From: Limnoraphis robusta CS-951
Lineage (GTDB): Bacteria > Cyanobacteriota > Cyanobacteriia > Cyanobacteriales > Microcoleaceae
DNA length: 39,565 bases
Direction: 5' to 3'
Assembly (NCBI RefSeq): GCF_000972705.2
Contig: NZ_LATL02000086.1
Coordinates: forward strand, 1 to 39,565
Shown: piece by piece, positions 9,462 to 18,882 of the stretch
How the letters are laid out: each line of letters opens with the position of its first letter
Numbering within the stretch: position 1 is the first letter of the stretch
The notes under the pieces: generated by a model
The model's input: the letters and a program-made list of their open reading frames with translations, nothing else
Databases searched by the model: none
What the model was told of the DNA's origin: nothing
Translations under genes and position numbers: made by a program

Positions 9462-9815
9462 AGATACTTCAGAGGTAACTTGGCTGACTCAGGATTAAAC
9501 TTAGAAGCACCCTAAACTCACTAAGCTTTCTAGTCAGAGACTGAAAAATTGACTTCCTTACCCAGTCTGGCATTTTTTATCCGGGTTGTCTCATCCATTT
9601 TATCTTTACCCTGCCAAACTAACATACTATAAGCATTCTAGCTTCATATTAACGAAGAGTTGTAGAGAGTGATCAACTGCAACAACCGATTTTACAAAAC
9701 CGCATTGACACAAACCCTTCCTAACTTTTCGCTGATTGGGGGAGTCGGACAGACAGTAGAGATCACTAATAATAATCTATACTGCCAGAACTTGATCAGC
9801 TAATATCTAGCAAAT
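9462..9815. other. Intergenic region between the wza-like gene and the giant RTX gene
   Basis: No open frame worth calling. Both neighbours are on the minus strand, so this stretch holds the 3' end of the giant gene's transcript and the promoter of the polysaccharide operon. No strong hairpin with a T-run and no convincing -35/-10 pair could be picked out by eye. Confidence 0.5.
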
Positions 9816-12800
9816 TTATTCCAACTCAAGGAAGTCTTCCGCCGTAATAGAGTTGACCTGTACTCCTATTAATTGAGCAATAAGTTTAGTCTCAACAAAT
9901 ATTAAAGTCTGATTTTCTCCGGTTTCAATTGTTAAATCGGAGAAGGTTAAACCGCCAATTAATCCTAAGTAATCTTCGCCATTTGTAAAATCAAGAATCC
10001 TATTGGTTCCACTGTTTGAACTTAAGATAAATCCATCTCGACCTAAATCTCCGTATAGAGTATCATTTCCGATATCACCAAAGAGTCTATCATCTCCGTC
10101 ACCTCCAACAAGCGTATCATCACCTCTACCGCCATAGAGGGTATCATTTCCTTCTCCTCCACAGAGAAGATCATCGCCGCCATTTCCAAACAGCAAATCA
10201 TCGCCTCTCCCGCCATCAACTTGATCCTGAAAATCTACATTTTCAGATAAATCTTCAAGACCAATAATATCTCCAAATAAAGTATCATTGCCATCATTTC
10301 CACATAAAGTATCATTTCCTAAATCACCAAACAACTGATCATTTCCCGATTCTCCAAACAGCAAATCATCGCCTTTTCCTCCGTAGAGTTTATCCTCGGC
10401 TTCACCACCCATCAGAGTATCATTATCGGAATTCCCAAAAATTACATCATTTCCGATTCCTCCCCATAACAAATCTCGTCCTTCTAATTCAGTTTGATTG
10501 GGGTAGTTTGTATCTCCAAATAGGGTATCATTTCCTTTATCTCCAAATAGAGTATCATTCCCCAATTCACCTCGCAGTAAATCATTATCTTTTCCACCGT
10601 AGGCAAAATCATCCTCTTTTCCGCCATAAATCGTATCGTTACCCAGGCTACCTTGCAGTAAGTCATTACCTTGATTCCCATACAAAACATCAGCATTGTT
10701 GGTATTATCAAGAATATTTTCTCTACCTGGATCAGCAATTAAAGTATCATTTCCTAAATTTCCAAATAGGGTATCATTTCCTAAATCTCCATAGATTTTA
10801 TCGTCATCTTTTCCCCCAAAGGCGAGATCATTTCCGTTCCCGCCACTAATAACATCATTTCCTTCATTTCCTTGGAGAAAGTCATCGTTATCACCGCTAA
10901 TTAACCAATCTCGCCCGTTTAAGTCAGGAATAAATAAATCGTTTGTTCCGCCAAAAAGGGTATTATTTCCTGAATTTCCGAACAGAGTATCTTCACCCAA
11001 CCAGCCAAATAAAACATCATTTCCGCTTCCGCCATCAATAATATCATCACCGCTTCCCCCCTTTATGAAATCGTTCCCTAAATTTCCTTCTAATGAGTCA
11101 TTTCCAGCTTCTCCAAATATCCAATCATTTCCACCTAGACCAACAATTCTTTCACTTTCATTAGAACCGAATAAAATATCATCGTTTTCTGTTCCTTCTA
11201 AGGATATAGGAATAGAATCAAAGGAAATTATGGGGAAAACGGGCGGTTCTGGTAGGGGAATTCCTTCTAATATGGGTAGAGGAATACAGCCACAAATTAG
11301 GTCAATCTCATCATCTTCTCTGGGAATCGTCGTACTGTCAATTTCTAGGGTGATTGTTGCTATATTAGAAATAGCGTTATCATTATCAGTAGCCTGATAA
11401 GTAAATGTAACAGTTCCTAAAAAGCCCGAATTGGGAACGTAGGTTAATTGAGAAGCTTGATCAAGGGTTAATTGTTGAACCTGAGTTAACGTTGTAATGG
11501 CGGTTTGATCGAGAAAAAGTTGACCTGTAGAGGGTAAACTGTTAATAATAAAACTAACAACTTGACCATCAGCATCAGTTGCAGTTAATGTCGGAATGGT
11601 AATATCTGAAGCATCATTTATTAAATCAAATAGACTTAAATCTTCAGCAATCGGTGGTAAGTTGGGAGGATCTAATGGAACTTGTTGGGTAATAATAGGA
11701 AAAGTAATCGTTGCGATATTAGAAGACTCTCCATCATTATCAATCGCAAAATAACCTAACTCTAGATTACCGACAAAGCTGGAATTCGGCGTAAAACTCA
11801 GTGAAGAAATCTGGGAATCGGTTAACTGTTGAACTTGAGATATATTGCTAACTTCAATCCCATCTAAAAACAGTTTACCTTGATTAGACGCTGGTAAGTT
11901 CGTAAGAGAAAATAGTTCTACTTCCCCATCAGAATCGCTAGCAATTAAACTCGGAAAAGCAACATTAACCTGATTATTCAAAAAAGGTTGAGTCGCCACA
12001 GATTCAGCGATTGGCGGTTGATTTGCAATCAGGGGAATAGTAACAGTTGCAAGATTGGAAGTTGCTCCGTCATCATCGGTTACAATAAAACTAAATTGGC
12101 TTTCTCCTACAAAATCTTGATTGGGTATAAAGGTTAATTGACTGGCTTGATTAATCGAAATAGGTTGATTATTTTGAACCGCTTCCCCACTGAGAAGTAA
12201 TTCCCCTCCGGTTGGTAATTCTAGAATCGTAAAACTCTCAACAATTCCATCTTCATCAGTGGCGTTTAAAGCTGGAAGTGAAACTTGAGACAGAGTGTTT
12301 TTAACAGTAGGAATCGTTTGACTTTCAGCAACAGGCGGAATATTTGTCGGAATATTTTCAGCAACAACAGGAATGCTAAAAGTAGCAGGAGTTAAATCTT
12401 CATCGCCATCGTCATCAATAGCAGTGTATTGAAATTGCAGATTTCCGACAAAATCAGTATCAGGAGTTAGGGTAAGATTTCCTGCTTCCTCAAAGGGAAT
12501 TTCTTGAGTAACATCCAGTAATTCACCATTGAAAAACAGTCGTCCATTCACAGGAAGTCGGGTAATTCTGAAACCGACAATTTCCCCATCTTCATCCATT
12601 CCCTGTAAAGGTTGCAGAGAAATATTGCTAGAATTTTCGACAATTTCGGAGTTGGTAATATTCTCAGCAACAGGTGGAATATTTGTCGGAATATTTTCAG
12701 CAACAACAGGAATGCTAAAAGTAGCAGGAGTTAAATCTTCATCGCCATCGTCATCAATAGCAGTGTACTGAAATTGCAGATTTCCGACAAAATCAGTATC

Positions 12801-15800
12801 AGGAGTTAGGGTAATATTTCCTGCTTCCTCAAAGGGAATTTCTTGAGTAACATCCAGTAATTCACCATTGAAAAACAGTCGTCCATTCACAGGAAGTTGG
12901 GTAATTCTGAAACTGACAATTTCCCCATCTTCATCCATTCCCTGTAAAGGTTGCAGAGAAATATTGCTAGAATTGGCGACAATTTCGGAGTTGGTAATAT
13001 TCTCAGCAACAGGCGGAATATTTGTCGGAATATTTTCAGCAACAACAGGAATGCTAAAAGTAGCAGGAGTTAAATCTTCATCGCCATCATTATCAATAGC
13101 AGTGTACTGAAATTGCAGATTTCCGACAAAATCAGTATCAGGAGTTAGGGTAATATTTCCCGCTTGGTTGAGGGGAATTTCTTGAGTAACATCCAGTAAT
13201 TCACCATTGAAAAACAGTCGTCCATTAACAGGAAGTTGGGTAATTCTGAAACCGACAATTTCCCCATCTTCATCCATTCCCTGTAAAGGTTGGAGAGAAA
13301 TATTGTTAGAATTTTCTACAATTTCTGAGTTGGTAATATTCTCAGCAACAGGTGGAATATTTGTCGGAATATTTTCAGCAATAACAGGAATGCTAAAAGT
13401 AGCAGGCGTTAAATCTTCATCGCCATCGTCATCAATAGCAGTGTATTGAAATTGCAGATTTCCGACAAAATCAGTCTCAGGAGTTAGGGTGAGATTTCCT
13501 GCTTCGTCAACGGGAATTTCTTGAGTCGTATTATTGAGTAAGACTCCGTTTAAAAACAGTAGTCCATTAGTAGGAAGTCGGGTAATTCTGAAACCGACAA
13601 TTTCCCCATCTTCATCCATTCCCTGTAAAGGTTGGAGAGAAATATTGCTAGAATTTTCGACAATTTCTGAGTTGGTAATATTCTCAGCAACAGGTGGAAT
13701 ATTTGTCGGAATATTTTCAGCAACAACAGGAATGCTAAAAGTAGCAGGCGTTAAATCTTCATCGCCATCGTCATCAATAGCAGTGTATTGAAATTGCAGA
13801 TTTCCGACAAAATCAGTATCAGGAGTTAGGGTAAGATTTCCTGCTTGGTTGAGGGGAATTTCTTGAGTAACATCCAGTAATTCACCATTGAAAAACAGTT
13901 TTCCATTAACAGGAAGTTGGGTAATTCTGAAACCGACAATTTCCCCATCTTCATCCATTCCCTGTAAAGGTTGGAGAGAAATATTGCTAGAATTGGCGAC
14001 AATTTCGGAGTTGGTAATATTCTCAGCAACAGGTGGAATATTTTCAGCAACAACAGGAATGCTAAAAGTAGCAGGAGTTAAATCTTCATCGCCATCATTA
14101 TCAATAGCAGTGTACTGAAATTGCAGATTTCCGACAAAATCAGTATCAGGAGTTAGGGTAAGATTTCCCGCTTGGTTGAGGGGAATTTCTTGAGTAACAT
14201 CCAGTAATTCACCATTGAAAAACAGTAGTCCATTAACAGGAAGTTGGGTAATTCTGAAACCGACAATTTCCCCATCTTCATCCATTCCCTGTAAAGGTTG
14301 GAGAGGAATATTGTTAGAATTGGCGACAATTTCGGAGTTGGTAATATTCTCAGCAACAGGCAGAATATTGGGTTCAACGGGAAGATCAATATTAATAGTT
14401 GTAACCGCTAAATTGCTATCAAACCCATCATCTCTGAGTTTATCCCGAACAAAAACTTCAACTTGACGAGGGGTTAATGTTGGCTCATCTGCGGTATTAT
14501 TGTAAACAATATTATCAAGAATTTTTTCGTAATCTTCTAGACTCGCGCTACCTTCAATGATAATTTCATCTGTTCCATTTCCCGTAACATTCAGATTAAA
14601 CTGATCAATAATAGCTTGAGATTCTTCATTCAAACTGAGGCTTTCTTCCCCAGCATCTAAAACATTTGTTAGCGTAATTCTCGCCTGTTCTAGACTTTCA
14701 TCATCCGCATCTTCTATCTTCGTTGAGGAGGCGATCGCGACAGGTTCTTCCCCTTGCGTAAAAGTCGTTTCAAAATCAACAACATTCGGTGTCTCTCCCT
14801 CCAAATCTAAAACCGGAGGTTCTTCTAACGTTCTCACTTGAACATTTCTAATTTCGTGGAAGTTCGTAAATCTTCCCGTCGAAGCCGCAAAGCCAAATTT
14901 AAAATTAGAAGGAAAGTCACCCCCATTTTCTGATTGAACATCAAACTCAGAAATGAGCGTTTCATTCTCATCAATTTCACCATTCAGATTCAGATCAAGA
15001 GCAACTGAAAGTAAACCTTCTTGTGTGATTAAAATTTTAACTGTTCTTGTGGCGTTTTCTCGAATTGTTGTATTTCTAGTATCGAGATTAAAATTATTTA
15101 AACGACCTGTTGTCGTTAAGAATTGGTAGTTATTCTCAGCACTTCCCCGAACAGTAATTGCATTAGGTGTTCGACCCGGACTCCCATCATTACCGACTCC
15201 TTTATCTTGAGAGGAAGCAAAGTTACCAAATTCATCAAATCCAATTCCAATATAACCCCCAACTAAACCAGGTATGTTTTGATCCGTTCGGGGTGCATAA
15301 CCCAAAGAACCACCAAAACCGCCACTGCGTTGAGGTGAATCTTCCCCATCAATTAAGAAGAAACTGATACCATCTGCACCTGTTCCGCCATAAGCAAAGT
15401 AATCAAATTGCAGTTCTAAACCCGCATCTGAACGAACAGGAAAATCGTAGATAATAAAACTAGCTTGATCGTTAGCGTTCGATGTAAATCTTAATGTTCC
15501 TTGTCCTTCTGGATCGGTATTTCTTCCTTCAGGAACACCCGCAATTCCACCAGGTTCGGGTTCTCGAAAAGGTCTCGCTGTCAAAAACGGACTTTCTAAA
15601 TCATTTGGGTCTTGTACACTCTGATCAGAACCAAAAATCCATTTAAGTTCATCAGTAAAAGGTTGAGGAGAAAGGGTAGAATTTGCAAAAGATTCATCAA
15701 CTAATAAAATTAAAACACCCGAGTAAGCTTGTAAGATTTCGCGGCTAAAAGCCAGAGGTGTTGTAATAGGTTGAGTCTGAAACTCTAACCTCCAATTTCC

Positions 15801-16253
15801 TCCCAAAGCTGCATTTCCGGTTAAACTATTGGAAGCGGCAATCTTCGCTTGGGTGAGTTCAGCCAGTCGCCTCACAAAACGAATTCCTTCTTCTCCACTG
15901 GCGACATGACAGCCATACAGCAAAATCTCTCCATTCTCAGCTAAAGCGGTTTTCCACTGTTGAATGCGAGAAGCGTGGGTTTCTAGAGTTTCGCTGTTGA
16001 GGAGTTGATTTCCTAATGCTAAACACCCTTTGTTACCATGAGAGACAATATGCAGGAATTGAATGTCTTTGTAACAGCTTAGTGTTTGGCTAATGTATTC
16101 AATTCCGTTTTGCGTGGAGTTGAGGAGAATGATCTCAGTATCCGATGAAATTCCCCGCAGCAGACTTAGATAGTCTGTTACACCTGTATCCAGAATGATA
16201 ACTGTTCGCTGACCCGACACTGGAACCTGTCTATTCAAATTGATTAACAGCAT
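9816..16253 (-). CDS. Giant surface/secreted protein: DUF4347, L-type-lectin-like, cadherin-like and RTX repeats
   Basis: A 2145-residue modular protein, probably secreted or cell-surface bound through a type I (RTX) route. Residues about 18-175 form a DUF4347 domain with HIVSHG and LYGCHVASG motifs. Residues about 185-480 resemble an L-type lectin/concanavalin-like sandwich (DGISFFLIDG, GYIGIGFDEFGNF). A cadherin-like segment runs to about 630. Six near-identical repeats of about 113 residues (IPPVAENITNSEIV... to TPATFSIPVVAEN) reach about 1305, and three diverged copies reach about 1650. More than twenty GGxGxDxLxG calcium-binding repeats fill about 1690-2080. The C-terminal tail (NRILDFTNGEDYLGLIGGL) is typical of cyanobacterial RTX proteins. 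There is no classical signal peptide. Adhesin or sheath component is the likeliest role. No type I exporter is in the window. Confidence 0.88.
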   Translation of the reverse strand: MLLINLNRQVPVSGQRTVIILDTGVTDYLSLLRGISSDTEIILLNSTQNGIEYISQTLSCYKDIQFLHIVSHGNKGCLALGNQLLNSETLETHASRIQQWKTALAENGEILLYGCHVASGEEGIRFVRRLAELTQAKIAASNSLTGNAALGGNWRLEFQTQPITTPLAFSREILQAYSGVLILLVDESFANSTLSPQPFTDELKWIFGSDQSVQDPNDLESPFLTARPFREPEPGGIAGVPEGRNTDPEGQGTLRFTSNANDQASFIIYDFPVRSDAGLELQFDYFAYGGTGADGISFFLIDGEDSPQRSGGFGGSLGYAPRTDQNIPGLVGGYIGIGFDEFGNFASSQDKGVGNDGSPGRTPNAITVRGSAENNYQFLTTTGRLNNFNLDTRNTTIRENATRTVKILITQEGLLSVALDLNLNGEIDENETLISEFDVQSENGGDFPSNFKFGFAASTGRFTNFHEIRNVQVRTLEEPPVLDLEGETPNVVDFETTFTQGEEPVAIASSTKIEDADDESLEQARITLTNVLDAGEESLSLNEESQAIIDQFNLNVTGNGTDEIIIEGSASLEDYEKILDNIVYNNTADEPTLTPRQVEVFVRDKLRDDGFDSNLAVTTINIDLPVEPNILPVAENITNSEIVANSNNIPLQPLQGMDEDGEIVGFRITQLPVNGLLFFNGELLDVTQEIPLNQAGNLTLTPDTDFVGNLQFQYTAIDNDGDEDLTPATFSIPVVAENIPPVAENITNSEIVANSSNISLQPLQGMDEDGEIVGFRITQLPVNGKLFFNGELLDVTQEIPLNQAGNLTLTPDTDFVGNLQFQYTAIDDDGDEDLTPATFSIPVVAENIPTNIPPVAENITNSEIVENSSNISLQPLQGMDEDGEIVGFRITRLPTNGLLFLNGVLLNNTTQEIPVDEAGNLTLTPETDFVGNLQFQYTAIDDDGDEDLTPATFSIPVIAENIPTNIPPVAENITNSEIVENSNNISLQPLQGMDEDGEIVGFRITQLPVNGRLFFNGELLDVTQEIPLNQAGNITLTPDTDFVGNLQFQYTAIDNDGDEDLTPATFSIPVVAENIPTNIPPVAENITNSEIVANSSNISLQPLQGMDEDGEIVSFRITQLPVNGRLFFNGELLDVTQEIPFEEAGNITLTPDTDFVGNLQFQYTAIDDDGDEDLTPATFSIPVVAENIPTNIPPVAENITNSEIVENSSNISLQPLQGMDEDGEIVGFRITRLPVNGRLFFNGELLDVTQEIPFEEAGNLTLTPDTDFVGNLQFQYTAIDDDGDEDLTPATFSIPVVAENIPTNIPPVAESQTIPTVKNTLSQVSLPALNATDEDGIVESFTILELPTGGELLLSGEAVQNNQPISINQASQLTFIPNQDFVGESQFSFIVTDDDGATSNLATVTIPLIANQPPIAESVATQPFLNNQVNVAFPSLIASDSDGEVELFSLTNLPASNQGKLFLDGIEVSNISQVQQLTDSQISSLSFTPNSSFVGNLELGYFAIDNDGESSNIATITFPIITQQVPLDPPNLPPIAEDLSLFDLINDASDITIPTLTATDADGQVVSFIINSLPSTGQLFLDQTAITTLTQVQQLTLDQASQLTYVPNSGFLGTVTFTYQATDNDNAISNIATITLEIDSTTIPREDDEIDLICGCIPLPILEGIPLPEPPVFPIISFDSIPISLEGTENDDILFGSNESERIVGLGGNDWIFGEAGNDSLEGNLGNDFIKGGSGDDIIDGGSGNDVLFGWLGEDTLFGNSGNNTLFGGTNDLFIPDLNGRDWLISGDNDDFLQGNEGNDVISGGNGNDLAFGGKDDDKIYGDLGNDTLFGNLGNDTLIADPGRENILDNTNNADVLYGNQGNDLLQGSLGNDTIYGGKEDDFAYGGKDNDLLRGELGNDTLFGDKGNDTLFGDTNYPNQTELEGRDLLWGGIGNDVIFGNSDNDTLMGGEAEDKLYGGKGDDLLFGESGNDQLFGDLGNDTLCGNDGNDTLFGDIIGLEDLSENVDFQDQVDGGRGDDLLFGNGGDDLLCGGEGNDTLYGGRGDDTLVGGDGDDRLFGDIGNDTLYGDLGRDGFILSSNSGTNRILDFTNGEDYLGLIGGLTFSDLTIETGENQTLIFVETKLIAQLIGVQVNSITAEDFLELE
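10010..11175 (-). repeat. RTX nonapeptide repeat-coding region
   Basis: This part of the giant gene codes for serial GGxGxDxLxG nonapeptides, which fold into calcium-binding parallel beta-rolls in known RTX proteins. At DNA level it is a degenerate periodic array, with plus-strand words such as 'tatcatttcc' recurring. It is interrupted by short inserts such as NYPNQTELEGRD. Confidence 0.85.
12340..14360 (-). repeat. Tandem array of six ~339-bp coding repeats
   Basis: Within the giant gene, six copies of a unit of about 339 bp (113 residues) follow head to tail and are nearly identical at DNA level. Recurrent markers on the plus strand are caacaggcggaatat and ttcatccattccctgtaaag. The copy nearest 14050 is 12 bp shorter (it lacks the IPTN codons), and the copy around 13540 carries several substitutions (LLNNTTQEIPVDEAG). 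Variation between the others is concentrated at a few codons. High identity suggests recent duplication or gene conversion. Confidence 0.9.
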
Positions 16254-16430
16254 AGAGTAGACTTACGCCTCGTTAGATGTACACCTGGGATAAAAAAGGG
16301 TCAGACACAGCGAGGGTGATACCTTAGTCTATTTAAACAAAACTTTTCGGGTTTGGATATCATATCCCAGGGGTGCTATCCGTTAAGGGTGCAAATCAGA
16401 CAACAATTAGCCGTTAACAGAATTACCAAT

Positions 16431-17030
16431 CTATTGTTGTTTTTTGCGTTTCAAGAACCAAATTACAACTGCAAAGAATAAAATTACAAATACAATGATA
16501 GAAATCGGCGCCATAAATTCTTCGACTAAGATATAGTTATCTCCCAGCCAATAACCAACAACCGTTAAAAAGCTAATCCAAACTATTGTTCCAAGAGTTG
16601 AGTAGACTAAAAAAGAAAATATTGGCATCTTTTCTAAACCCGCCGGAATTGAAATGTAAGTGCGAATTCCGGGAATAACTCGACCTAAAAGGACAACCCA
16701 ATTTCCATAGTGACGAAACCATTGTTGAGAACGTTCCAGGTCTTCTGTTGAAAGCGTGAGCCATTTACCTCGCTTTTCAATCCATTCTTTAAGTTTCTTT
16801 TCTCCCCAATTTTTACCGAAGTAATACCAGGGTAATGCGCCTAGAATAGAACCCATTACACCGGATAAAATTACACCTAAAAAGTTGAATTGACCTTGGG
16901 CGATTGTAAAGCCAGCCAGTGGCATAATTAATTCCGAAGGAATGGGAGGAAAAATATTTTCTAAGAACATGAGGAGCAGGATTCCCATATATCCCCAGGA
17001 ATCAATACCTTGAGTAATCCAGTCTAACAT
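16431..17030 (-). CDS. DedA family membrane protein
   Basis: A 199-residue DedA/SNARE-associated-like integral membrane protein, a family linked to lipid-carrier flipping and membrane homeostasis. Hydrophobic segments alternate with conserved family features: the re-entrant-type ENIFPPIPSELIMPLAG near residue 25, GSILGALPWYYFGKNWG near 60-76, and RVIPGIRTYISIPAG near 117-131, with the conserved arginines present. The C-terminus is strongly basic (LKRKKQQ), consistent with a cytoplasmic end. The length is normal. It stands alone, 177 bp downstream of the giant gene's start on the same strand, with the MITE-bearing spacer on its 5' side. Confidence 0.9.
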   Translation of the reverse strand: MLDWITQGIDSWGYMGILLLMFLENIFPPIPSELIMPLAGFTIAQGQFNFLGVILSGVMGSILGALPWYYFGKNWGEKKLKEWIEKRGKWLTLSTEDLERSQQWFRHYGNWVVLLGRVIPGIRTYISIPAGLEKMPIFSFLVYSTLGTIVWISFLTVVGYWLGDNYILVEEFMAPISIIVFVILFFAVVIWFLKRKKQQ

Positions 17031-17170
17031 TGATTTGAGTTTGATAAAGTTGTATCATCAATTGACCTCCGATTTAAGATTAATTTAAAAAATACAATTT
17101 TACCTCTGACATTAGACAGATTTTTGTACGCCTTTTGATAGAAATTATTGGCCAATTCTAAGATTAGCAC

Positions 17171-17276
17171 TATAGCAGAAATCAGGAGACACCGAGACAG
17201 GAGACAGAATTGAAACCTTTATCATAAAAGGATTTGACAGAAAAACAGTGTCCTAATCAACTCTTTCTCTGCTATA
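17171..17276. mobile_element. MITE-like element, TATAGCAGA terminal inverted repeats
   Basis: TATAGCAGA at 17171-17179 is matched by TCTGCTATA at 17268-17276, giving perfect 9-bp terminal inverted repeats around 106 bp without coding capacity. Inside, 'gagaca' words recur near 17187-17205. The size and ends match the second element at 17495-17599, so both are probably members of one miniature family. Confidence 0.5.
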
Positions 17277-17494
17277 TCAATCAACTATTCACCGCGATCG
17301 CTCAAAAGATTAGCTGACATTTTTAGAGACTTTTATCCCCATCAAAATCAATTGAATTCAAATCAAATAAAGGCTAAAATGTTAAAACATCGCCAAAAAA
17401 TCAGTATTAATTTCCCAAAACCCCGATCACCTAAAGAATTCCCTCTCGAGGTAGAGGGATTGTGAAAGCTTTATTTCCTACACTAAAGACTGTA

Positions 17495-17599
17495 TATAGC
17501 GGTGTACGCTCCTATGAGGTACAAACCAGAAACCCGGTTTCTAGAAGAAACCGGGTTTCTACCCCATCGGTGTACCTCACAGAACTGAAAACTGCTATA
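17495..17599. mobile_element. MITE-like element with a perfect 33-nt internal hairpin
   Basis: The ends TATAGCGGT (17495) and ACTGCTATA (17591-17599) match in eight of nine positions. The core AGAAACCCGGTTTCT (17528-17542) and its exact reverse complement (17546-17560) are separated by three bases, so a 15-bp stem can form. An outer pair, TGAGGTAC / GTACCTCA, extends the symmetry. The structure is like cyanobacterial non-autonomous palindromic elements. Transcribed RNA would fold very stably. Confidence 0.6.
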
Positions 17600-17662
17600 G
17601 ATCAATCTACTTCGGTATATTCACGAGCATAACTTTTGTTGTATTAGTTCGGAAAGTTTAAA

Positions 17663-18760
17663 ATGACATCACTATCAAATGGTTCAAGTTCAAAACGAGT
17701 CGCCATCTTACTCGAAAGCGGTTTTGAGGACTCTGAATTTCAAGTTCCTTACACTGCATTACGAAATGCTGGCGCGAATACGGTGATTATCGGTTCACGC
17801 ATGAACGACGAATATCAAGGGAAGCAAGGTAACGTCTCAGCCAAACCTGACGCAACCGCAGCAGAAGTTCGTTCAGAAGACTTTGATGCTATTTTTATCC
17901 CAGGTGGTGCTGCACCCGATAAAATTCGCAGCAACCCCCAGGCTGTTAGACTGGTGATTGATGCTATGGCTCAGGGTTTACCTATTGCGGCGATTTGTCA
18001 TGGCCCCCAAGTTTTAATAGATGCCGATGTCTTAGATGGTAAACAAGCAACAGGCTATAAAGCCATTCGCAAAGATATTCACAATGCGGGTGCTACCTAC
18101 GTTAATGAACCCGTTGTGGTGGATGGTAACTTAATCACCGCTAGACAGCCGAGTGATTTACCGATGTTTACCGTCACCCTGTTGAATTTCCTCAATTTAC
18201 AGATTGAAGGCACAATATTACCCCATCCAACCGACCTAGACTTTGAATGGTGGACGTTGGGTGAAGCTTGGAAAGGTTCAAGCCGAAATGATATTATTAA
18301 TGTGTTGAATACGGCTATCGTGGGGGAACGTTATACCCTAGCGGCTTTTAAAGAGTATAGCAAGCAAGCCTCAGACCCGGAATTAGTGATTCTTTTACGC
18401 GAAGGCATTGGCACAAAAGAACGTCATGTTGAACTGTTAGAAGCTCGTCTGCGCGACTTTGGGGAACAGGTGACTTGGCAAGCGGTGGGAAGTGAAGCAT
18501 TTGCCAAATTGCAAGGTTGGTTGCAGTCTAATAATAGCAATGATCAAGATATTATGCGGCGTGCTTTAGGCGACATCCAAACTGGTGTAATTGATTGTTC
18601 TCATTTGTGCGTTCAAATTACCGATCCCGTGACGGCTTTTGTATTAGAAGAAATCGAAGAAAATCTTCGCAAGCATGAAGAATTAATCGGTACTTTATAT
18701 CGGGTTCGTTCGGGTGAAAATGTTCAAGCTCCTATGCCGACAACGATTGCAGCGAGTTAA
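17663..18760 (+). CDS. PfpI/DJ-1 family protein fused to a C-terminal four-helix-bundle domain
   Basis: A 365-residue two-domain protein. Residues about 10-190 are a DJ-1/PfpI-type glutamine-amidotransferase-like fold with a Glu (ESGFEDSEF, residue 22 region) and a nucleophile elbow, IAAICHGPQ, with Cys112-His113. These are family hallmarks of peptidase, deglycase or stress functions. Residues about 205-350 are helical (NDIINVLNTAIVGERYTLAAFKEY, KERHVELLEARL, EENLRKHEELIGTL). The spacing of Glu and His residues resembles the DUF2383/PA2169-like ferritin-superfamily bundles. The combination suggests an oxidative or general stress protein in the cytoplasm. It is apparently monocistronic, and no exact activity can be assigned. 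Confidence 0.8.
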   Translation: MTSLSNGSSSKRVAILLESGFEDSEFQVPYTALRNAGANTVIIGSRMNDEYQGKQGNVSAKPDATAAEVRSEDFDAIFIPGGAAPDKIRSNPQAVRLVIDAMAQGLPIAAICHGPQVLIDADVLDGKQATGYKAIRKDIHNAGATYVNEPVVVDGNLITARQPSDLPMFTVTLLNFLNLQIEGTILPHPTDLDFEWWTLGEAWKGSSRNDIINVLNTAIVGERYTLAAFKEYSKQASDPELVILLREGIGTKERHVELLEARLRDFGEQVTWQAVGSEAFAKLQGWLQSNNSNDQDIMRRALGDIQTGVIDCSHLCVQITDPVTAFVLEEIEENLRKHEELIGTLYRVRSGENVQAPMPTTIAAS

Positions 18761-18882
18761 GGATTGATTCTTGAGAAGGAAACCAAGAAGGAATCTAGAA
18801 ATTTGACAAGCGTTGAATTTGTATTCTTTCTTCTTCCTTCTCTCACCCAAAAACCTGATTTTTCATAACAAATCAAGCTCTG

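Larger units (their letters stand above)
17031..17662. other. 632-bp intergenic region carrying palindromic elements
   Basis: No protein gene is supported here. The stretch separates the divergent DedA and PfpI genes and contains two MITE-like elements (17171-17276 and 17495-17599). It also has a HIP1 site at 17294-17301 and a perfect 7-bp hairpin at 17440-17459 (TCCCTCT / AGAGGGA, loop CGAGGT). Promoters for both genes must lie at its ends, but none could be assigned. Confidence 0.6.

Noticed and set aside
10010..11175. Periodic DNA words that resemble a CRISPR-like array
   Set aside because: The period follows the RTX nonapeptide codons and the frame is open throughout. There are no constant repeats with unique spacers.
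12529..14466. Series of ~80-residue plus-strand frames spaced 339 bp apart
   Set aside because: They are antisense readings of the repeated giant gene. Their near-identity follows from the repeats, and they have no ribosome binding sites or protein family character.
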